The notes: generated by a model from the sequence alone, not told the origin. Counted from the first letter of the stretch, positions 1 through 9,395 are shown. The stretch is DNA of 64,000 nt from Fimbriimonadia bacterium (GCA_030430755.1 JAUIKO010000003.1:1-64000); one strand, 5' to 3'. A program made the numbers and translations.

Positions 1-2
1 AT

Positions 3-1076
3 ACCTTGAAAAAAATAGAAACATATCGTTCGGATAAACGGATAAAAGTCTATTCTCAAGAGAATATCGGACGCAACTTAGACTGTTTCCATCATCTTAG
101 AAACAAGCTCCTCTCTTTGAGTAATTCCGAACTCATTGCCGTGATGGATGCAGATGATATCATGCATCCGGATCGATTAGCAAAGCAAGTGGCAGCGTTT
201 GAATCCGATCCAGATTTAGATATATGCTTTACGAATACACAAATTATTGATGAAAAAAATAGACTTTTGCGCTCATATACTTGGATAGGTGAGCTTGAAG
301 ATCAAACTCATTACGGGCTTTCAAGAAAACTTTTAAAAAGAAATATCATATGCCACCCCACTGTGATGGCCAAAAAAAAATCTATTGAAAAAATGGATGG
401 TTTTCAGACTCCTTTTGCTTCTGATTATGATTTTTGGATAAGAGGAAGTAGGTTCTTAAAATTTCGCGCTTTAGAAGAACATCTATTGCAATACAGAATC
501 CATCCCGAAAGCAGTTCAAATGGAAATAAAACCTCCTTGCTAAAAAAGGAAACAGAACAGATACGATTAAATGCTAGAAACAAGCACTATACTATTCTTG
601 ATATCTATCCAGAAATTGAATATTGTAAAGATAAAAACAGAGCGCTATACGAAGCTTATATCCATGATGCTATATATTATATGGAGCACTGTCAAACTGA
701 CAGAAACTTGGTATATCATCTATTATTAAAATCGCTGGAACATAAACCAGATGGTATAGAAGCAGTATGTAACTTAGCTGTTCTTCATCTTATATCGCAG
801 AATATAGAAACAGCCTCGAAAATTTATAAACACTTAGAGCATTTACTGGAAAAAGCTGATCCGGATGCAAATATCCTAGATGCTAGAAAACAACTAGAAA
901 ACTTCAACATAGCTCTGGTAAATAACAATCCTGATAGGCCCATACATATCCATTTCATCCTCCCACTTTCTACTTCCGAGCTTAGCAAACAGATGGATTT
1001 ATATGGAGGACAATACTTTTTCAGTAACAGTCCGGAACCATCTGTATTAACAGGAGAAATGCTTTTGCAGGTCTAA
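3..1076 (+). CDS. Glycosyltransferase family 2 protein, 5' end outside window
   Basis: The reading frame is open through the left edge, so the N-terminal nucleotide-binding part of the GT-A fold is missing. Visible GT2 marks are the metal-binding acidic motif DADD in the context VMDADDIMHPDRL, near residue 50, and the later SDYDFWIRG segment, which matches the acceptor-side E/D-D-x-x-W region of the family. Such enzymes move a sugar from a nucleotide-sugar donor to a surface glycan or protein at the cytoplasmic face of the membrane. The last 150 residues are helical and TPR-like (LLKSLEHKPDGIEAVCNLAVLHL), a common tail on surface-glycan transferases. It ends two bases before the stop of the convergent HAD gene. 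Donor and acceptor cannot be told from the sequence. Confidence 0.8.
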   Translation, partial: TLKKIETYRSDKRIKVYSQENIGRNLDCFHHLRNKLLSLSNSELIAVMDADDIMHPDRLAKQVAAFESDPDLDICFTNTQIIDEKNRLLRSYTWIGELEDQTHYGLSRKLLKRNIICHPTVMAKKKSIEKMDGFQTPFASDYDFWIRGSRFLKFRALEEHLLQYRIHPESSSNGNKTSLLKKETEQIRLNARNKHYTILDIYPEIEYCKDKNRALYEAYIHDAIYYMEHCQTDRNLVYHLLLKSLEHKPDGIEAVCNLAVLHLISQNIETASKIYKHLEHLLEKADPDANILDARKQLENFNIALVNNNPDRPIHIHFILPLSTSELSKQMDLYGGQYFFSNSPEPSVLTGEMLLQV

Positions 1077-1078
1077 TT

Positions 1079-1717
1079 TTACGCAAGATCTATTTGGAAA
1101 TCTTTTAAGTGTTTTATCATTTGAGCTGGAACATCTTTATCTGGATTGATCCATCTTGCATTCCAGCCTGCATATTCAGCTGCATCAACATAATCAGCAA
1201 TATCATCAAAGTATAATATTTTCTGAGGATGTACATTAAATACGCGCTCTGCATGGGAATAAATTTTAGGATTCGGTTTTACCATGCCACATTCAAAAGA
1301 AAGAACTTTACTATCTAATAGACTAATGTTTGGATAACGTTTTTTATCCGATAACACTTCCCAGTGAAGTTCATTCGTGTTAGATAGACCAGTAACTTTA
1401 ACTTTTTTGTCTTTTAATTTCTGAATAATTTCATCTGTACCTTCAATCTTATCAACCAAAATCGACATATGAGCTTCCTGTAATTTAGGAATAGAAAGAT
1501 TATATACACTGGAAGCCGTGTTTAAATAAACATCACGTTTGGTGATCCCTTTATCATACTCTTTTCGCCAATCACTTTTTTCTAAAGCATAATATGGATC
1601 ATCGCTGACTTCTGTATCTAAAGATATATTTTTTACAACTTCACTCCAGCTATAATTTATTTTTACTAACACCCCTCCAAAATCAAAACAGATACATTCG
1701 ATATTATTTTCTTGCAT
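1079..1717 (-). CDS. HAD-superfamily phosphatase (YihX/epoxide-hydrolase-N type)
   Basis: All four HAD motifs are present: motif I CFDFGGVL near the N-terminus (nucleophile Asp, the FDFGGVL form typical of the YihX-like subgroup), motif II GLSNTN, motif III lysine in MVKPNPKIY, and motif IV LYFDDIADYVDAA. The family hydrolyses small phosphorylated metabolites in the cytoplasm; the substrate is not predictable. A longer reading from a TTG at 1753 exists. I prefer the ATG at 1717 because the protein then starts just before motif I and because a perfect TATAAT lies six bases upstream, as at other genes here. It is divergent from the secreted protein at 1774, with only 56 bases between them. Confidence 0.85.
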   Translation of the reverse strand: MQENNIECICFDFGGVLVKINYSWSEVVKNISLDTEVSDDPYYALEKSDWRKEYDKGITKRDVYLNTASSVYNLSIPKLQEAHMSILVDKIEGTDEIIQKLKDKKVKVTGLSNTNELHWEVLSDKKRYPNISLLDSKVLSFECGMVKPNPKIYSHAERVFNVHPQKILYFDDIADYVDAAEYAGWNARWINPDKDVPAQMIKHLKDFQIDLA

Positions 1718-1723
1718 ATCAAC

Positions 1724-1729
1724 ATTATA
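1724..1729 (-). promoter_or_regulatory. -10 box, probable leaderless promoter of the HAD gene
   Basis: Read on the minus strand, TATAAT is followed by GTTGAT and then the ATG at 1717. There is no Shine-Dalgarno sequence. Transcription would start at or within a base or two of the start codon. Confidence 0.55.
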
Positions 1730-1761
1730 AACAATAATATGTGATATTCCCAAACGTATCG

Positions 1762-1767
1762 TATAAT
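1762..1767 (+). promoter_or_regulatory. -10 box, probable leaderless promoter of secreted protein gene
   Basis: TATAAT, then AAGTAT, then the ATG at 1774. The facing gene at 1717 has the same arrangement, so this short divergent spacer carries two such promoters. No clear -35 box is seen. Confidence 0.55.
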
Positions 1768-1773
1768 AAGTAT

Positions 1774-3162
1774 ATGAAAGCCTTAATTTTATTTCCTGTT
1801 ATTTTTTTCAGTATATTTATTCACTCTAATCTTGTTGCTATTGAGCAATCAGAGACCATTACAACTCCAAACGAAAAACTTCTTAACCATTCTTCCGATG
1901 CTCGTTATTATACAAATCTTTTTTCACATCTATCTCATGGAATGGAGCATGAGTATAAAGAAGAAATAGAATCTAAAAGCCATACAGGTAGAGTGAAAAA
2001 ATTCCATCAGACTGTAAAATGGGAAATTATCGAAGCCCCTCATCATTTTGATAAAGCTCCCCAGTATCACTTCTATCTATTTGGCACCGTAAATGGCACC
2101 ATGACTGATCATACAGATTTATTAGGTGAGATAAAGTACAATTATCCAATATTTTTAGGAGTTAGTGATCAATCTTACTTACAATTGCTATATCATCCAT
2201 GGGAAAAACATACAGACACCTCTTATTCGTCTCTTTCTTCTACTTCGATTCTAACGAATCCAGAACTAAGAGAACTTCAAGCTATCGAACTTCTTCGTAT
2301 AGTATGCTGGCAACCTATATATGACACAAAAAACCACGAGCACTTCCCTGTAGAATTTTATCGAGGAACTCGAATCGACGAATCTCTCCCTATGTCGATG
2401 TCACAAATGCTTCCTATATTTGAAAAAAAATTCTTACCCGATCTCATTCAATTAGATAACAAGAATAAGATATCCTATATTTATTCAGATGGGTTTCATA
2501 ATTATCCATCTCATTCCAAAATAAAGTTCACTACACTAAGAGAGCAGGCTTCTGACCATCAATTCCGGTGGAATTTCAAGCATGTCATTCATCCAGACTG
2601 GAACCAAGATGCTGCATTGAAGCGTTTTGATTATCCAGGTATATCGAGATCTATTGACGAAACTGCATTTGGCCTTGGTCAGATTACTTTCTCTGACACA
2701 CCAGCATTATTTAAATCTTGCGAAGGAACCATTTATAAATTCCGAACAACATATGGATGGGATCAGAAATCAACCTCTCAAGATTTTATGATGTCCGAAG
2801 AAAACACTTATGAATATATCAAAATTAAAATTGATCTAAAACCTAACAATGCACTTTCTTCCAGAACTGCAAATTGTTCAAAAGAAGAAATTGAAAAAAA
2901 AATATCTTCCTTAGAGAAAGAAATTTCTAATATAGATGCTGAATATGAAAAGAAAAAAGATAATCGAGATAGCTTGCTACAAGATATCCTGATTCTTCTT
3001 TATGAAAAAAAAGATGATTGCCAAGGTGAATTTTTAGAGCTTTCGAATCTTCTAAATAAATATAGAGATGAGAAAAATAATAAAGATAACCAAATTTTAT
3101 CAGACAGAAAAGAAAGTTTAAAATTAGAATTGGCAAAACTAAAACTCTTTATACAATCATAA
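1774..3162 (+). CDS. Secreted protein of unknown function with C-terminal coiled coil
   Basis: I do not recognise a family. Starting at the ATG at 1774 gives a typical signal peptide: MKA followed by the hydrophobic stretch LILFPVIFFSIFIHSNLVA. The upstream GTG at 1741 would bury this signal behind eleven residues, and the TATAAT six bases before 1774 also favours the later start. The mature region (about 350 residues) is rich in aromatic residues and histidine and looks globular. The last 85 residues (from about 375) are a lysine/glutamate-rich coiled coil (EEIEKKISSLEKEISNID). It probably acts outside the cytoplasmic membrane. No partner is evident from its neighbours. Confidence 0.7.
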   Translation: MKALILFPVIFFSIFIHSNLVAIEQSETITTPNEKLLNHSSDARYYTNLFSHLSHGMEHEYKEEIESKSHTGRVKKFHQTVKWEIIEAPHHFDKAPQYHFYLFGTVNGTMTDHTDLLGEIKYNYPIFLGVSDQSYLQLLYHPWEKHTDTSYSSLSSTSILTNPELRELQAIELLRIVCWQPIYDTKNHEHFPVEFYRGTRIDESLPMSMSQMLPIFEKKFLPDLIQLDNKNKISYIYSDGFHNYPSHSKIKFTTLREQASDHQFRWNFKHVIHPDWNQDAALKRFDYPGISRSIDETAFGLGQITFSDTPALFKSCEGTIYKFRTTYGWDQKSTSQDFMMSEENTYEYIKIKIDLKPNNALSSRTANCSKEEIEKKISSLEKEISNIDAEYEKKKDNRDSLLQDILILLYEKKDDCQGEFLELSNLLNKYRDEKNNKDNQILSDRKESLKLELAKLKLFIQS

Positions 3163-3242
3163 CATTTCCAGCATTAGTAATTTAACTGAAAAATACAATT
3201 AAACCATCAGGAATACATCTACTAATGCATCTAGTTAGACTG

Positions 3243-3248
3243 TATAAT
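3243..3248 (+). promoter_or_regulatory. -10 box upstream of the double MFS-like gene
   Basis: TATAAT is followed by eight bases and the ATG at 3257, with no ribosome binding site between them. The leader would be one or two bases at most. Confidence 0.45.
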
Positions 3249-3256
3249 GGTTTTAG

Positions 3257-5722
3257 ATGAAAAAGTATTCTCCTTTTTTCACTTCTCTATTTAAGAGAAT
3301 TAAACCAGTATATATACTCTTTGTGCTCTATTTGGCTCTCTGCTTTTTAGAACACTATACTCTTCATCATACTTGTGATAAAAAACATTTATCTAGCACT
3401 CTTACCTATTTTCTCGCTTCGCGAATTGGAATGATATTAGGTATATGTTTTATTTCATTTCAAAAGTTAAAAGAGTTTTTGAGTAAATATAAAATTGCGA
3501 TTCTCGCAATTACTTTTTATGCTTTACTACTAAGCTTTCTTACTTCTGGAAGTTATCGAATCTGTATACTTGGAATAATATCAGGTTTTTTTCTAGGGAT
3601 TCATATTTTAGAATTCATCATCGAAAATATTCGTCAGCAAGAAGATGCAATAAGATTAAAAAATATTTTTATTAAAGGTTATAAGATCCTTGCTTGCTAT
3701 CTCTTCTCGTGCTTTTTCATCCCCTTAGTTTTACCTTTATACGGCATAGAACATTTTCTGATTATTAATGTTTTCATAGCTCTTATAACCGACTTTACAA
3801 AATTCAATATTAAAAATGATCGGGAACAGCACCAAATTCCAGATGATCCTGCAAAACCCTTTGAAATATCTTTTTCGAATTTAAAAAAAGCAATCACAGA
3901 TCAGAAACTAGTTTATTCTTTTTTACTTCTAAACATCTTTCTTTCTTCAACAATATTAAATATAATCATTCCTTATCTTCCCTATATGATGAGTAGTCAA
4001 ATTCATGGAAAAATCTATTTTCAATGTACACTTCTATTCACCACATTAGGAAGTATGATTTTGCAAGAAAAGTTTTCATACAGAAAACACCATAAACCCT
4101 ATACCGGATACCTTATTGCTTTCTTATTACTCCCCCTGTCGTTACTCATACTCTTCAAGGATCTAACTTGTTTTAATATATGTTGCTCGCTTGTTCTCTT
4201 TATTCTGTTTTATACTGTAGCTGCTTTTAATAGAAATCATATTGAATCAAGACTCGTACTTAACACCTATAAATATGAGTATATTTTCTTGCAACGCATC
4301 GTGTTTTTAGTGGGTAATATTTGTGGTATATATTTCGGATATTTAAACATTTTGCATCAAAACATACACCTAGGACTTTACTATACAATTATTCTTATCG
4401 TTATCTGCACCATACTTACTTCTTTTCCATTTTTTATTGAATTAAAAGAAAAAGATATTTCTGAATACTATAAAGAAGTAAGTGTAACCAAAAAGAACAA
4501 ACTACAAGTAATGATTTATAGCACTCTATTTCTAGCACAATTTGGTATTTCTATTTTTAGACCAACCTACTTACTAAACTGCATAACCAATAATCAGTAC
4601 ACATTCTATACAACAACTATTGTTTTTGCGAATTTAGTAAGGTTGCTCTTAAACTTTACTACTGGCATTATTTCGTTGCAAAATAATATTATTTTTCAGC
4701 TTATTTTTTCCACATCTATCTATGGAATTAGTATTTCATTATTTGCTATTTCTCCATCAGCCATTTCTTCCGTAATTCTAGGAAGTTTAATTGGTTGCTC
4801 TTATTATTACTTACAAGATAAATTATACTTTATGCCATCATACTGCATATCCGATAAAAGAATCATTGTTAATCTTAGACAACTACTAGATCTTGGTATA
4901 GTGTTTGGGCCAATATGGTGTGCACTATATCTATACTTTTATGGATTCAAGCTAAATAGTATCTTTCACTTAATTTCTTTTTCAGGTCTTTTAATTACTT
5001 TTAGTTGGTTACCTTTTATTCTTTCACCTTTATTTAGCAATAAAAATCTATTGCAAGTACAAGTTAAAAAAAATAATCCCAACCATGAATCTAAATCTAC
5101 ACCTTCTGATGAAAATATTTTACTAACTATTAAATATTCTGAATTTATCAATTACATAAAAAGTGATTTCTGTACTTCAATAGATAATATTATTCGTCAT
5201 TTTACTGCTAGATTCTTTTCGCCATTTATTATTACTACATTTTTTATTTACTTAATAAATAATAAACTTCCTGTTGAAATAATTCTTATTTGGCTATCAT
5301 TTGATTTCTTGTCAAATGGAAATATTCAGAGGTTACTCAACAATAATCTCTCAAGTCATTTTCATCCATATAAATTAATCATAAGTAAAGTATTATTGAC
5401 ATTCAGCTATTTTCACTTGTTATCATATCCCAATACAATGATACTTATACCTCTAAGTCTTCTTTTTTTTATCTTAATTGGTTCTGTGCAATTTTTTTCC
5501 GAAAATAATAGTAATACTACGTTTACTAATACAAAGTATCCTTATATCAAATCTTTAATACTCATCAGCCAAAGTGTGGGATATATATTTGGACTTAGCA
5601 GCTCTTGTCTGATTCTTAACTACGGGAACTTTCATCATTTAAAGATATTCCTAGTATTTTACACCTCCATAGATCTATCTCTAAATTTTCTGATTTATGT
5701 ATGGAAGAGAAGCGTTTCATGA
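3257..5722 (+). CDS. Large polytopic membrane protein, possible tandem MFS-like transporter
   Basis: The 821 residues are almost entirely hydrophobic helices with short basic loops, about 22-24 membrane spans by eye, roughly twice a standard 12-span carrier. The first half (residues 1-400) reads like a major facilitator: span 4 is rich in glycine (GIISGFFLGIHILEFIIE) and a polar central loop with basic and acidic residues follows span 6. A second 12-span-like unit starts near residue 415 (YSTLFLAQFGISIFRPTYL) and has a polar loop near residues 610-640 (KKNNPNHESKSTPSDE). No signature motif fixes the family or substrate. It could be a fused pair of carriers or a diverged nucleotide or metabolite importer. 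It follows the secreted protein at 1774 in the same direction, after a 94-base gap with its own -10 box. Confidence 0.55.
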   Translation: MKKYSPFFTSLFKRIKPVYILFVLYLALCFLEHYTLHHTCDKKHLSSTLTYFLASRIGMILGICFISFQKLKEFLSKYKIAILAITFYALLLSFLTSGSYRICILGIISGFFLGIHILEFIIENIRQQEDAIRLKNIFIKGYKILACYLFSCFFIPLVLPLYGIEHFLIINVFIALITDFTKFNIKNDREQHQIPDDPAKPFEISFSNLKKAITDQKLVYSFLLLNIFLSSTILNIIIPYLPYMMSSQIHGKIYFQCTLLFTTLGSMILQEKFSYRKHHKPYTGYLIAFLLLPLSLLILFKDLTCFNICCSLVLFILFYTVAAFNRNHIESRLVLNTYKYEYIFLQRIVFLVGNICGIYFGYLNILHQNIHLGLYYTIILIVICTILTSFPFFIELKEKDISEYYKEVSVTKKNKLQVMIYSTLFLAQFGISIFRPTYLLNCITNNQYTFYTTTIVFANLVRLLLNFTTGIISLQNNIIFQLIFSTSIYGISISLFAISPSAISSVILGSLIGCSYYYLQDKLYFMPSYCISDKRIIVNLRQLLDLGIVFGPIWCALYLYFYGFKLNSIFHLISFSGLLITFSWLPFILSPLFSNKNLLQVQVKKNNPNHESKSTPSDENILLTIKYSEFINYIKSDFCTSIDNIIRHFTARFFSPFIITTFFIYLINNKLPVEIILIWLSFDFLSNGNIQRLLNNNLSSHFHPYKLIISKVLLTFSYFHLLSYPNTMILIPLSLLFFILIGSVQFFSENNSNTTFTNTKYPYIKSLILISQSVGYIFGLSSSCLILNYGNFHHLKIFLVFYTSIDLSLNFLIYVWKRSVS

Positions 5723-5769
5723 GTAAGAGAAAAGTAATATTCTGAGATATAATACAAAATTCTTATATT

Positions 5770-6552
5770 TTACAAACTTTCATTAATAAGATCGACGACA
5801 AAGCCGTATGCTTTATCAAAATCCCACGATATATAGTGAGGTAGAAGAGGGTGCATATCCACTCTAAAGTCTTGATGTTTTCTTTTGATTTCTAGATTAG
5901 ATAAAAAATCAGATTTTGAAATATCCAAATTTTGATACGCACAATATGCATGAAATATTTTCAGTACTTCTTGAACATCCATTTTATTTTGATGAAAAAC
6001 ATACCAAATATCAAATAAATCCCTCCCCTTTCTTCTCTGATAAAGTGCTCTAAACTTTGTACCCATAAGCTCTGCTAAATCATAGCTCATAATATTAGTA
6101 CTTCCACTCTTCCAATCTGAATTTAACTGAAAAGGAAAAGAGCGGATAGGATTGACATGAAAATGTTCTGTCGTATTTATTTCAATTTTTAATTTAGCAG
6201 GAAATCCTTCTACTGAATCATATCGATAGATCAATTTCGCACTTCTATTGGTTAATTTTCGTTTGGGCTCTCCTAAATATTCACCTAGAATCTTTCGAAT
6301 AATATCAATGGTATCCCCAATAGGAGAGGGATCTAATTGAACTAAATCAATATCTTCACTATATCTTGCTGGAGGATCAAGGTATAGCATATTTAAAGCT
6401 GTTCCGCCACGGAATAACAAATGGTCACGTATGTATGAATGTTCGTATAAATCGATGAGAACCTTACGAATAAGAAGATCCTGCTCAATCATTCCCATAC
6501 TTTGCCAAAATACATGGTTTGACCACTGTTGTAGATATCTTTCAGGAATCAT
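5770..6552 (-). CDS. AbiEii-type nucleotidyltransferase toxin
   Basis: The protein shows the AbiEii/AbiGii hallmarks: LFRGGTALN near residue 48, then the catalytic acidic motif YSEDIDLVQL near residue 68, a later GTKFRALYQRRKGRDLFDIWYV block, and the family's usual length of about 260 residues. In the known AbiE systems this is a type IV toxin that transfers nucleotides, for example to tRNA, and stops growth; it also gives phage abortive infection. It overlaps the upstream antitoxin-like gene by four bases (ATGA), the arrangement of a translationally coupled two-gene operon. The catalytic residues look intact, so the toxin is probably functional. Confidence 0.88.
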   Translation of the reverse strand: MIPERYLQQWSNHVFWQSMGMIEQDLLIRKVLIDLYEHSYIRDHLLFRGGTALNMLYLDPPARYSEDIDLVQLDPSPIGDTIDIIRKILGEYLGEPKRKLTNRSAKLIYRYDSVEGFPAKLKIEINTTEHFHVNPIRSFPFQLNSDWKSGSTNIMSYDLAELMGTKFRALYQRRKGRDLFDIWYVFHQNKMDVQEVLKIFHAYCAYQNLDISKSDFLSNLEIKRKHQDFRVDMHPLLPHYISWDFDKAYGFVVDLINESL

Positions 6553-7355
6553 TCATCTAACTCCAATTCAACATTAGAAATAACTTTCCAGTTTTTATCC
6601 CGATAATAGCCTTGTATCGAGTGCGAAGGATCTAATGGGACGAATACCTTTGCTATAGACTGTACTTGCTTCTCGAAAATTTCAAATTGATCTAACTTAC
6701 ACTTTTCTTCCTTTTGAATCATATTTAGCAAGAAACCTAAACGTTGAAATAAGGCTTTCTCCTTTACAACATCCATCAGCGCTACTATTTTTGAAATGTT
6801 AATATGATCTATTAATTCACTGAGCACAGTATAGATATGATTTAATCCACAACTTTGAAGAGAATATTTTAATAAATCTACGGCGATCAGTTCTGGTGAT
6901 GCTATTTTTAAGTACCCTGCCGGATTAGTTGTCTCTAATACCGGAAGACCTGATAGAGTTTTTTTATAGATGAAATCAATTTCACCCTTTCCGCAAATTA
7001 AAGGTCGTTTGATACGATAATTCGTAATGACTTGCATCTTCATTGGCTTTTGGTGAGCTGAACCATAATATGCAGCACCTGAAAGGAGAGAAACATAATA
7101 TTCTGCATTTAAATGCTCCATGAGTAATGGCGCTAATTGTTCCAGCGGAATAGACCCATTTTTTCTATGCTCTGGTGATAAAATAACATAAAAACCTTTT
7201 ATAGGACTCATGATTTTCTTATCTTTTTTTAAACGATAAATTCCAGACTTCACCGCTGGCATTGATAAAGATGTTAAGTTTCTAAGTTCATTCACTGTAA
7301 AAGATCGCTTACCTTCCTTTAACCAGTTATCTAAAAATCGTATAAATGCTGCCAT
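6549..7355 (-). CDS. AbiEi-type antitoxin / winged-helix regulator
   Basis: The N-terminal 70 residues form a predicted winged helix (FTVNELRNLTSLSMPAVKSGIYRLKK, then a wing-like KGFYVI), followed by the AbiEi C-terminal region with LSGAAYYGSAHQ and the conserved ASPELIAVDLLKY. In this family the protein neutralises the AbiEii toxin and represses the operon by binding inverted repeats upstream. I chose the ATG at 7355 over a TTG at 7379 because a GGAAGG sequence lies about eight bases before it. The gene directly precedes the toxin and overlaps it by four bases. Confidence 0.82.
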   Translation of the reverse strand: MAAFIRFLDNWLKEGKRSFTVNELRNLTSLSMPAVKSGIYRLKKDKKIMSPIKGFYVILSPEHRKNGSIPLEQLAPLLMEHLNAEYYVSLLSGAAYYGSAHQKPMKMQVITNYRIKRPLICGKGEIDFIYKKTLSGLPVLETTNPAGYLKIASPELIAVDLLKYSLQSCGLNHIYTVLSELIDHINISKIVALMDVVKEKALFQRLGFLLNMIQKEEKCKLDQFEIFEKQVQSIAKVFVPLDPSHSIQGYYRDKNWKVISNVELELDE

Positions 7356-7495
7356 ACTTAACACCTTCCATGTCTCCAAAGCATCGTTTTTCGTTACCTA
7401 CAAGACATAACAACATACATAGTACCATACATCATGAAAGATTACATCCTTTTAATAATCATTATGAATCTTGATATTAACGAAGAACAGATCAT

Positions 7496-8335
7496 TTAAG
7501 AATAGTTCATGCCTAAAATTTTAGGCATGCCTGATCTTCTCAATCTTATACTACCTAGGAATAACATTGAAAGTATTGATAAAATTTCTATGATTATTGT
7601 ATCTTCCAAGTACAAACTTAAAACTGCCTTTACTCCAATAAAAAGGATACATGTTAAAAGAAGTTGAATATATTTCCAATTACTAAAGCTTACTAATGCT
7701 ATGGCTAAAAACCCCAAACCACCTCCAATCAAAATAGAAAAACTTTTTTTAATAACAAGAATCTGGAATGAACCTACCAATCCACTCAGCAGGCCACATA
7801 TTAACATAGAAATATATCTTGTATTCATATATGTTTTCTTTACATCATAAGAGTCAGGAAATTGATCCCCAGCACGAACCAATATTTCTGAGTATCTATG
7901 ATGTTTACACATCGAATAATAAGTCAAAAAACTCACAAGCAAGAGAATAAAAAAATAATAAAACCATAGACCATCGTTATCGCTAAGTCCAATCGAAAAA
8001 AGGAATGATCCATTCTCATGATTTTGCATAAAGATACTAGTTAAGCCATAGGCAATAAGGTTGTTAGATGTAGTTACCACAACTTGATCGAGCCCAAGAT
8101 TTAATATCAGAATCGACTGAATTAGAGCTATAAATAAACCAGATAATGATCCAGCAAGCATTGAGATAAGATAGGATTCTGTCATATGATAAGAAACAAG
8201 TGTCATATAGCCTGAAAAAACAATATTTCCTTCTAAACCTATATTTAAAACACCTGACTTCTCTGTCCATAATATAGCTAAAGAGGCTAATAGTACCGGA
8301 GTTAAAAGAAGTATATAACTATTTAGAAATTGCAA
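7496..8335 (-). CDS. ABC transporter permease, nucleoside/BMP type (NupQ-like)
   Basis: This is a multi-span protein of the BPD_transp_2 family. The diagnostic block EKSGVLNIGLEGNIVFSGY lies near residue 26; in this family it marks permeases for nucleosides and related compounds (YufQ/NupQ, RbsC-like). About eight to nine membrane spans follow. The start is a TTG at 8335, decided by an AGGAG exactly six bases upstream; no ATG fits. It overlaps the end of the first permease gene by 17 bases, so the two subunits are probably translated together as a heterodimer. The matching ATPase (NupO) and substrate-binding lipoprotein (Bmp/PnrA) are not in this window. Confidence 0.8.
   Translation of the reverse strand: MQFLNSYILLLTPVLLASLAILWTEKSGVLNIGLEGNIVFSGYMTLVSYHMTESYLISMLAGSLSGLFIALIQSILILNLGLDQVVVTTSNNLIAYGLTSIFMQNHENGSFLFSIGLSDNDGLWFYYFFILLLVSFLTYYSMCKHHRYSEILVRAGDQFPDSYDVKKTYMNTRYISMLICGLLSGLVGSFQILVIKKSFSILIGGGLGFLAIALVSFSNWKYIQLLLTCILFIGVKAVLSLYLEDTIIIEILSILSMLFLGSIRLRRSGMPKILGMNYS
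7508..7529. repeat. 22-bp perfect palindrome at the 3' end of the permease gene
   Basis: CATGCCTAAAA is followed directly by its own reverse complement. The palindrome lies inside the last codons of the minus-strand permease, encoding GMPKILGM, and ends 12 bases before the gene's stop. There is no T-run on the minus strand after it, so a classical terminator is not supported. It may be an mRNA 3'-end hairpin or a protein-binding site. Confidence 0.7.
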
Positions 8336-9323
8336 ATTTTTCTCCTATATCGTCAAAAGTTTTGTGGTACAAATACAAGGTTAGAATGGTTATTCCATGT
8401 AGTACCAATAAGCTATTTGAGCTCAACATATATTTTCCGGCTATATGTTCTAATTGAACATACATATAGGAAAAAAATACGGTCATATACAAAATTTTAT
8501 ATGGATCACTATGAGAAAGAATAGCTATAGGTATGGCTATAAACCCAAAAGATTTAGAAATATTTAAAACATTTGTTTCAAGATAAAAAAGATGTCCTAT
8601 ACTTCCTGCAAATCCACATAAACCACCAGAGAAAAGCAAAGCAATAAAACAAATATAGAGGCGGGAATCTTCTGAGGTTTTAAGCAGATTAGAAGTCATC
8701 TTTTGCCATTGATGTTTCACAAAGAAAACCAAGAGCGAAGAAATAAGTAGCACAAAGAGGATCATCATGGTTTTTTCACTAGGTTTCGGATCACTCTTAA
8801 ATAAAATGAAATCATTAAAATTCAGAGCAAGATACTGAACCAGATGAAAATTGACTAAATTTAATAGAATGGTACTCATAACGACATCCACATTTCGTAA
8901 TCTTGCTAAAATTGCTGGTATGAAAGCATATGCCATTCCGCCTAAAATGCCAGACAAAATCATGATCGATGATTTTATATAGAACGGCACAAAAGAGATT
9001 TTAGATGCTGAAAATGATGCTAAAATGCATCCAGATACATACTGACTTTCCGTGCCTATATTATATACTTCCAACTTCCATACGGAAGATACACCTAGAG
9101 CACATATTAAAAGAATTACGTAGCGAACAAGAAGCGATCTAATATGCTCACCATCTAATAATCCAAAAAATAAATAATCGTATAGAATACTACCTATTTG
9201 ATGATATCCGCATAAGTAAGAGAAGAAAAAAAGATTAACCAATATAAAGACGATAGCAAAGCCTAAAGACTTTACTAAAAAAAAACGTATTTTATTTTTA
9301 GTAAGTAGAGTGCTGAATAACAT
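8319..9323 (-). CDS. ABC transporter permease, nucleoside/BMP type (NupP-like)
   Basis: About nine or ten hydrophobic spans in 334 residues. The family block is seen as WKLEVYNIGTESQYVSGCI near residue 82, the NIG-x-E-x-Q motif of the NupP/YufP partner subunit. It is 72 bases downstream of pheT on the same strand and overlaps the second permease, so it may be transcribed with pheS-pheT. Together with its partner it would form the membrane channel of a purine-nucleoside or similar importer. The start ATG at 9323 is unambiguous. Confidence 0.78.
   Translation of the reverse strand: MLFSTLLTKNKIRFFLVKSLGFAIVFILVNLFFFSYLCGYHQIGSILYDYLFFGLLDGEHIRSLLVRYVILLICALGVSSVWKLEVYNIGTESQYVSGCILASFSASKISFVPFYIKSSIMILSGILGGMAYAFIPAILARLRNVDVVMSTILLNLVNFHLVQYLALNFNDFILFKSDPKPSEKTMMILFVLLISSLLVFFVKHQWQKMTSNLLKTSEDSRLYICFIALLFSGGLCGFAGSIGHLFYLETNVLNISKSFGFIAIPIAILSHSDPYKILYMTVFFSYMYVQLEHIAGKYMLSSNSLLVLHGITILTLYLYHKTFDDIGEKFAISK
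8342..8346 (-). promoter_or_regulatory. Ribosome binding site deciding a TTG start
   Basis: On the minus strand AGGAG is followed by six bases and TTG at 8335. It lies inside the last codons of the upstream permease and so couples translation of the pair. Confidence 0.7.
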
Positions 9324-9395
9324 TATACTGAGTTAGTTATCAACTCCTCTCTTGAATAGGCTATATTTCCCTGCTCGCTTCATGTTATTCTTGTT

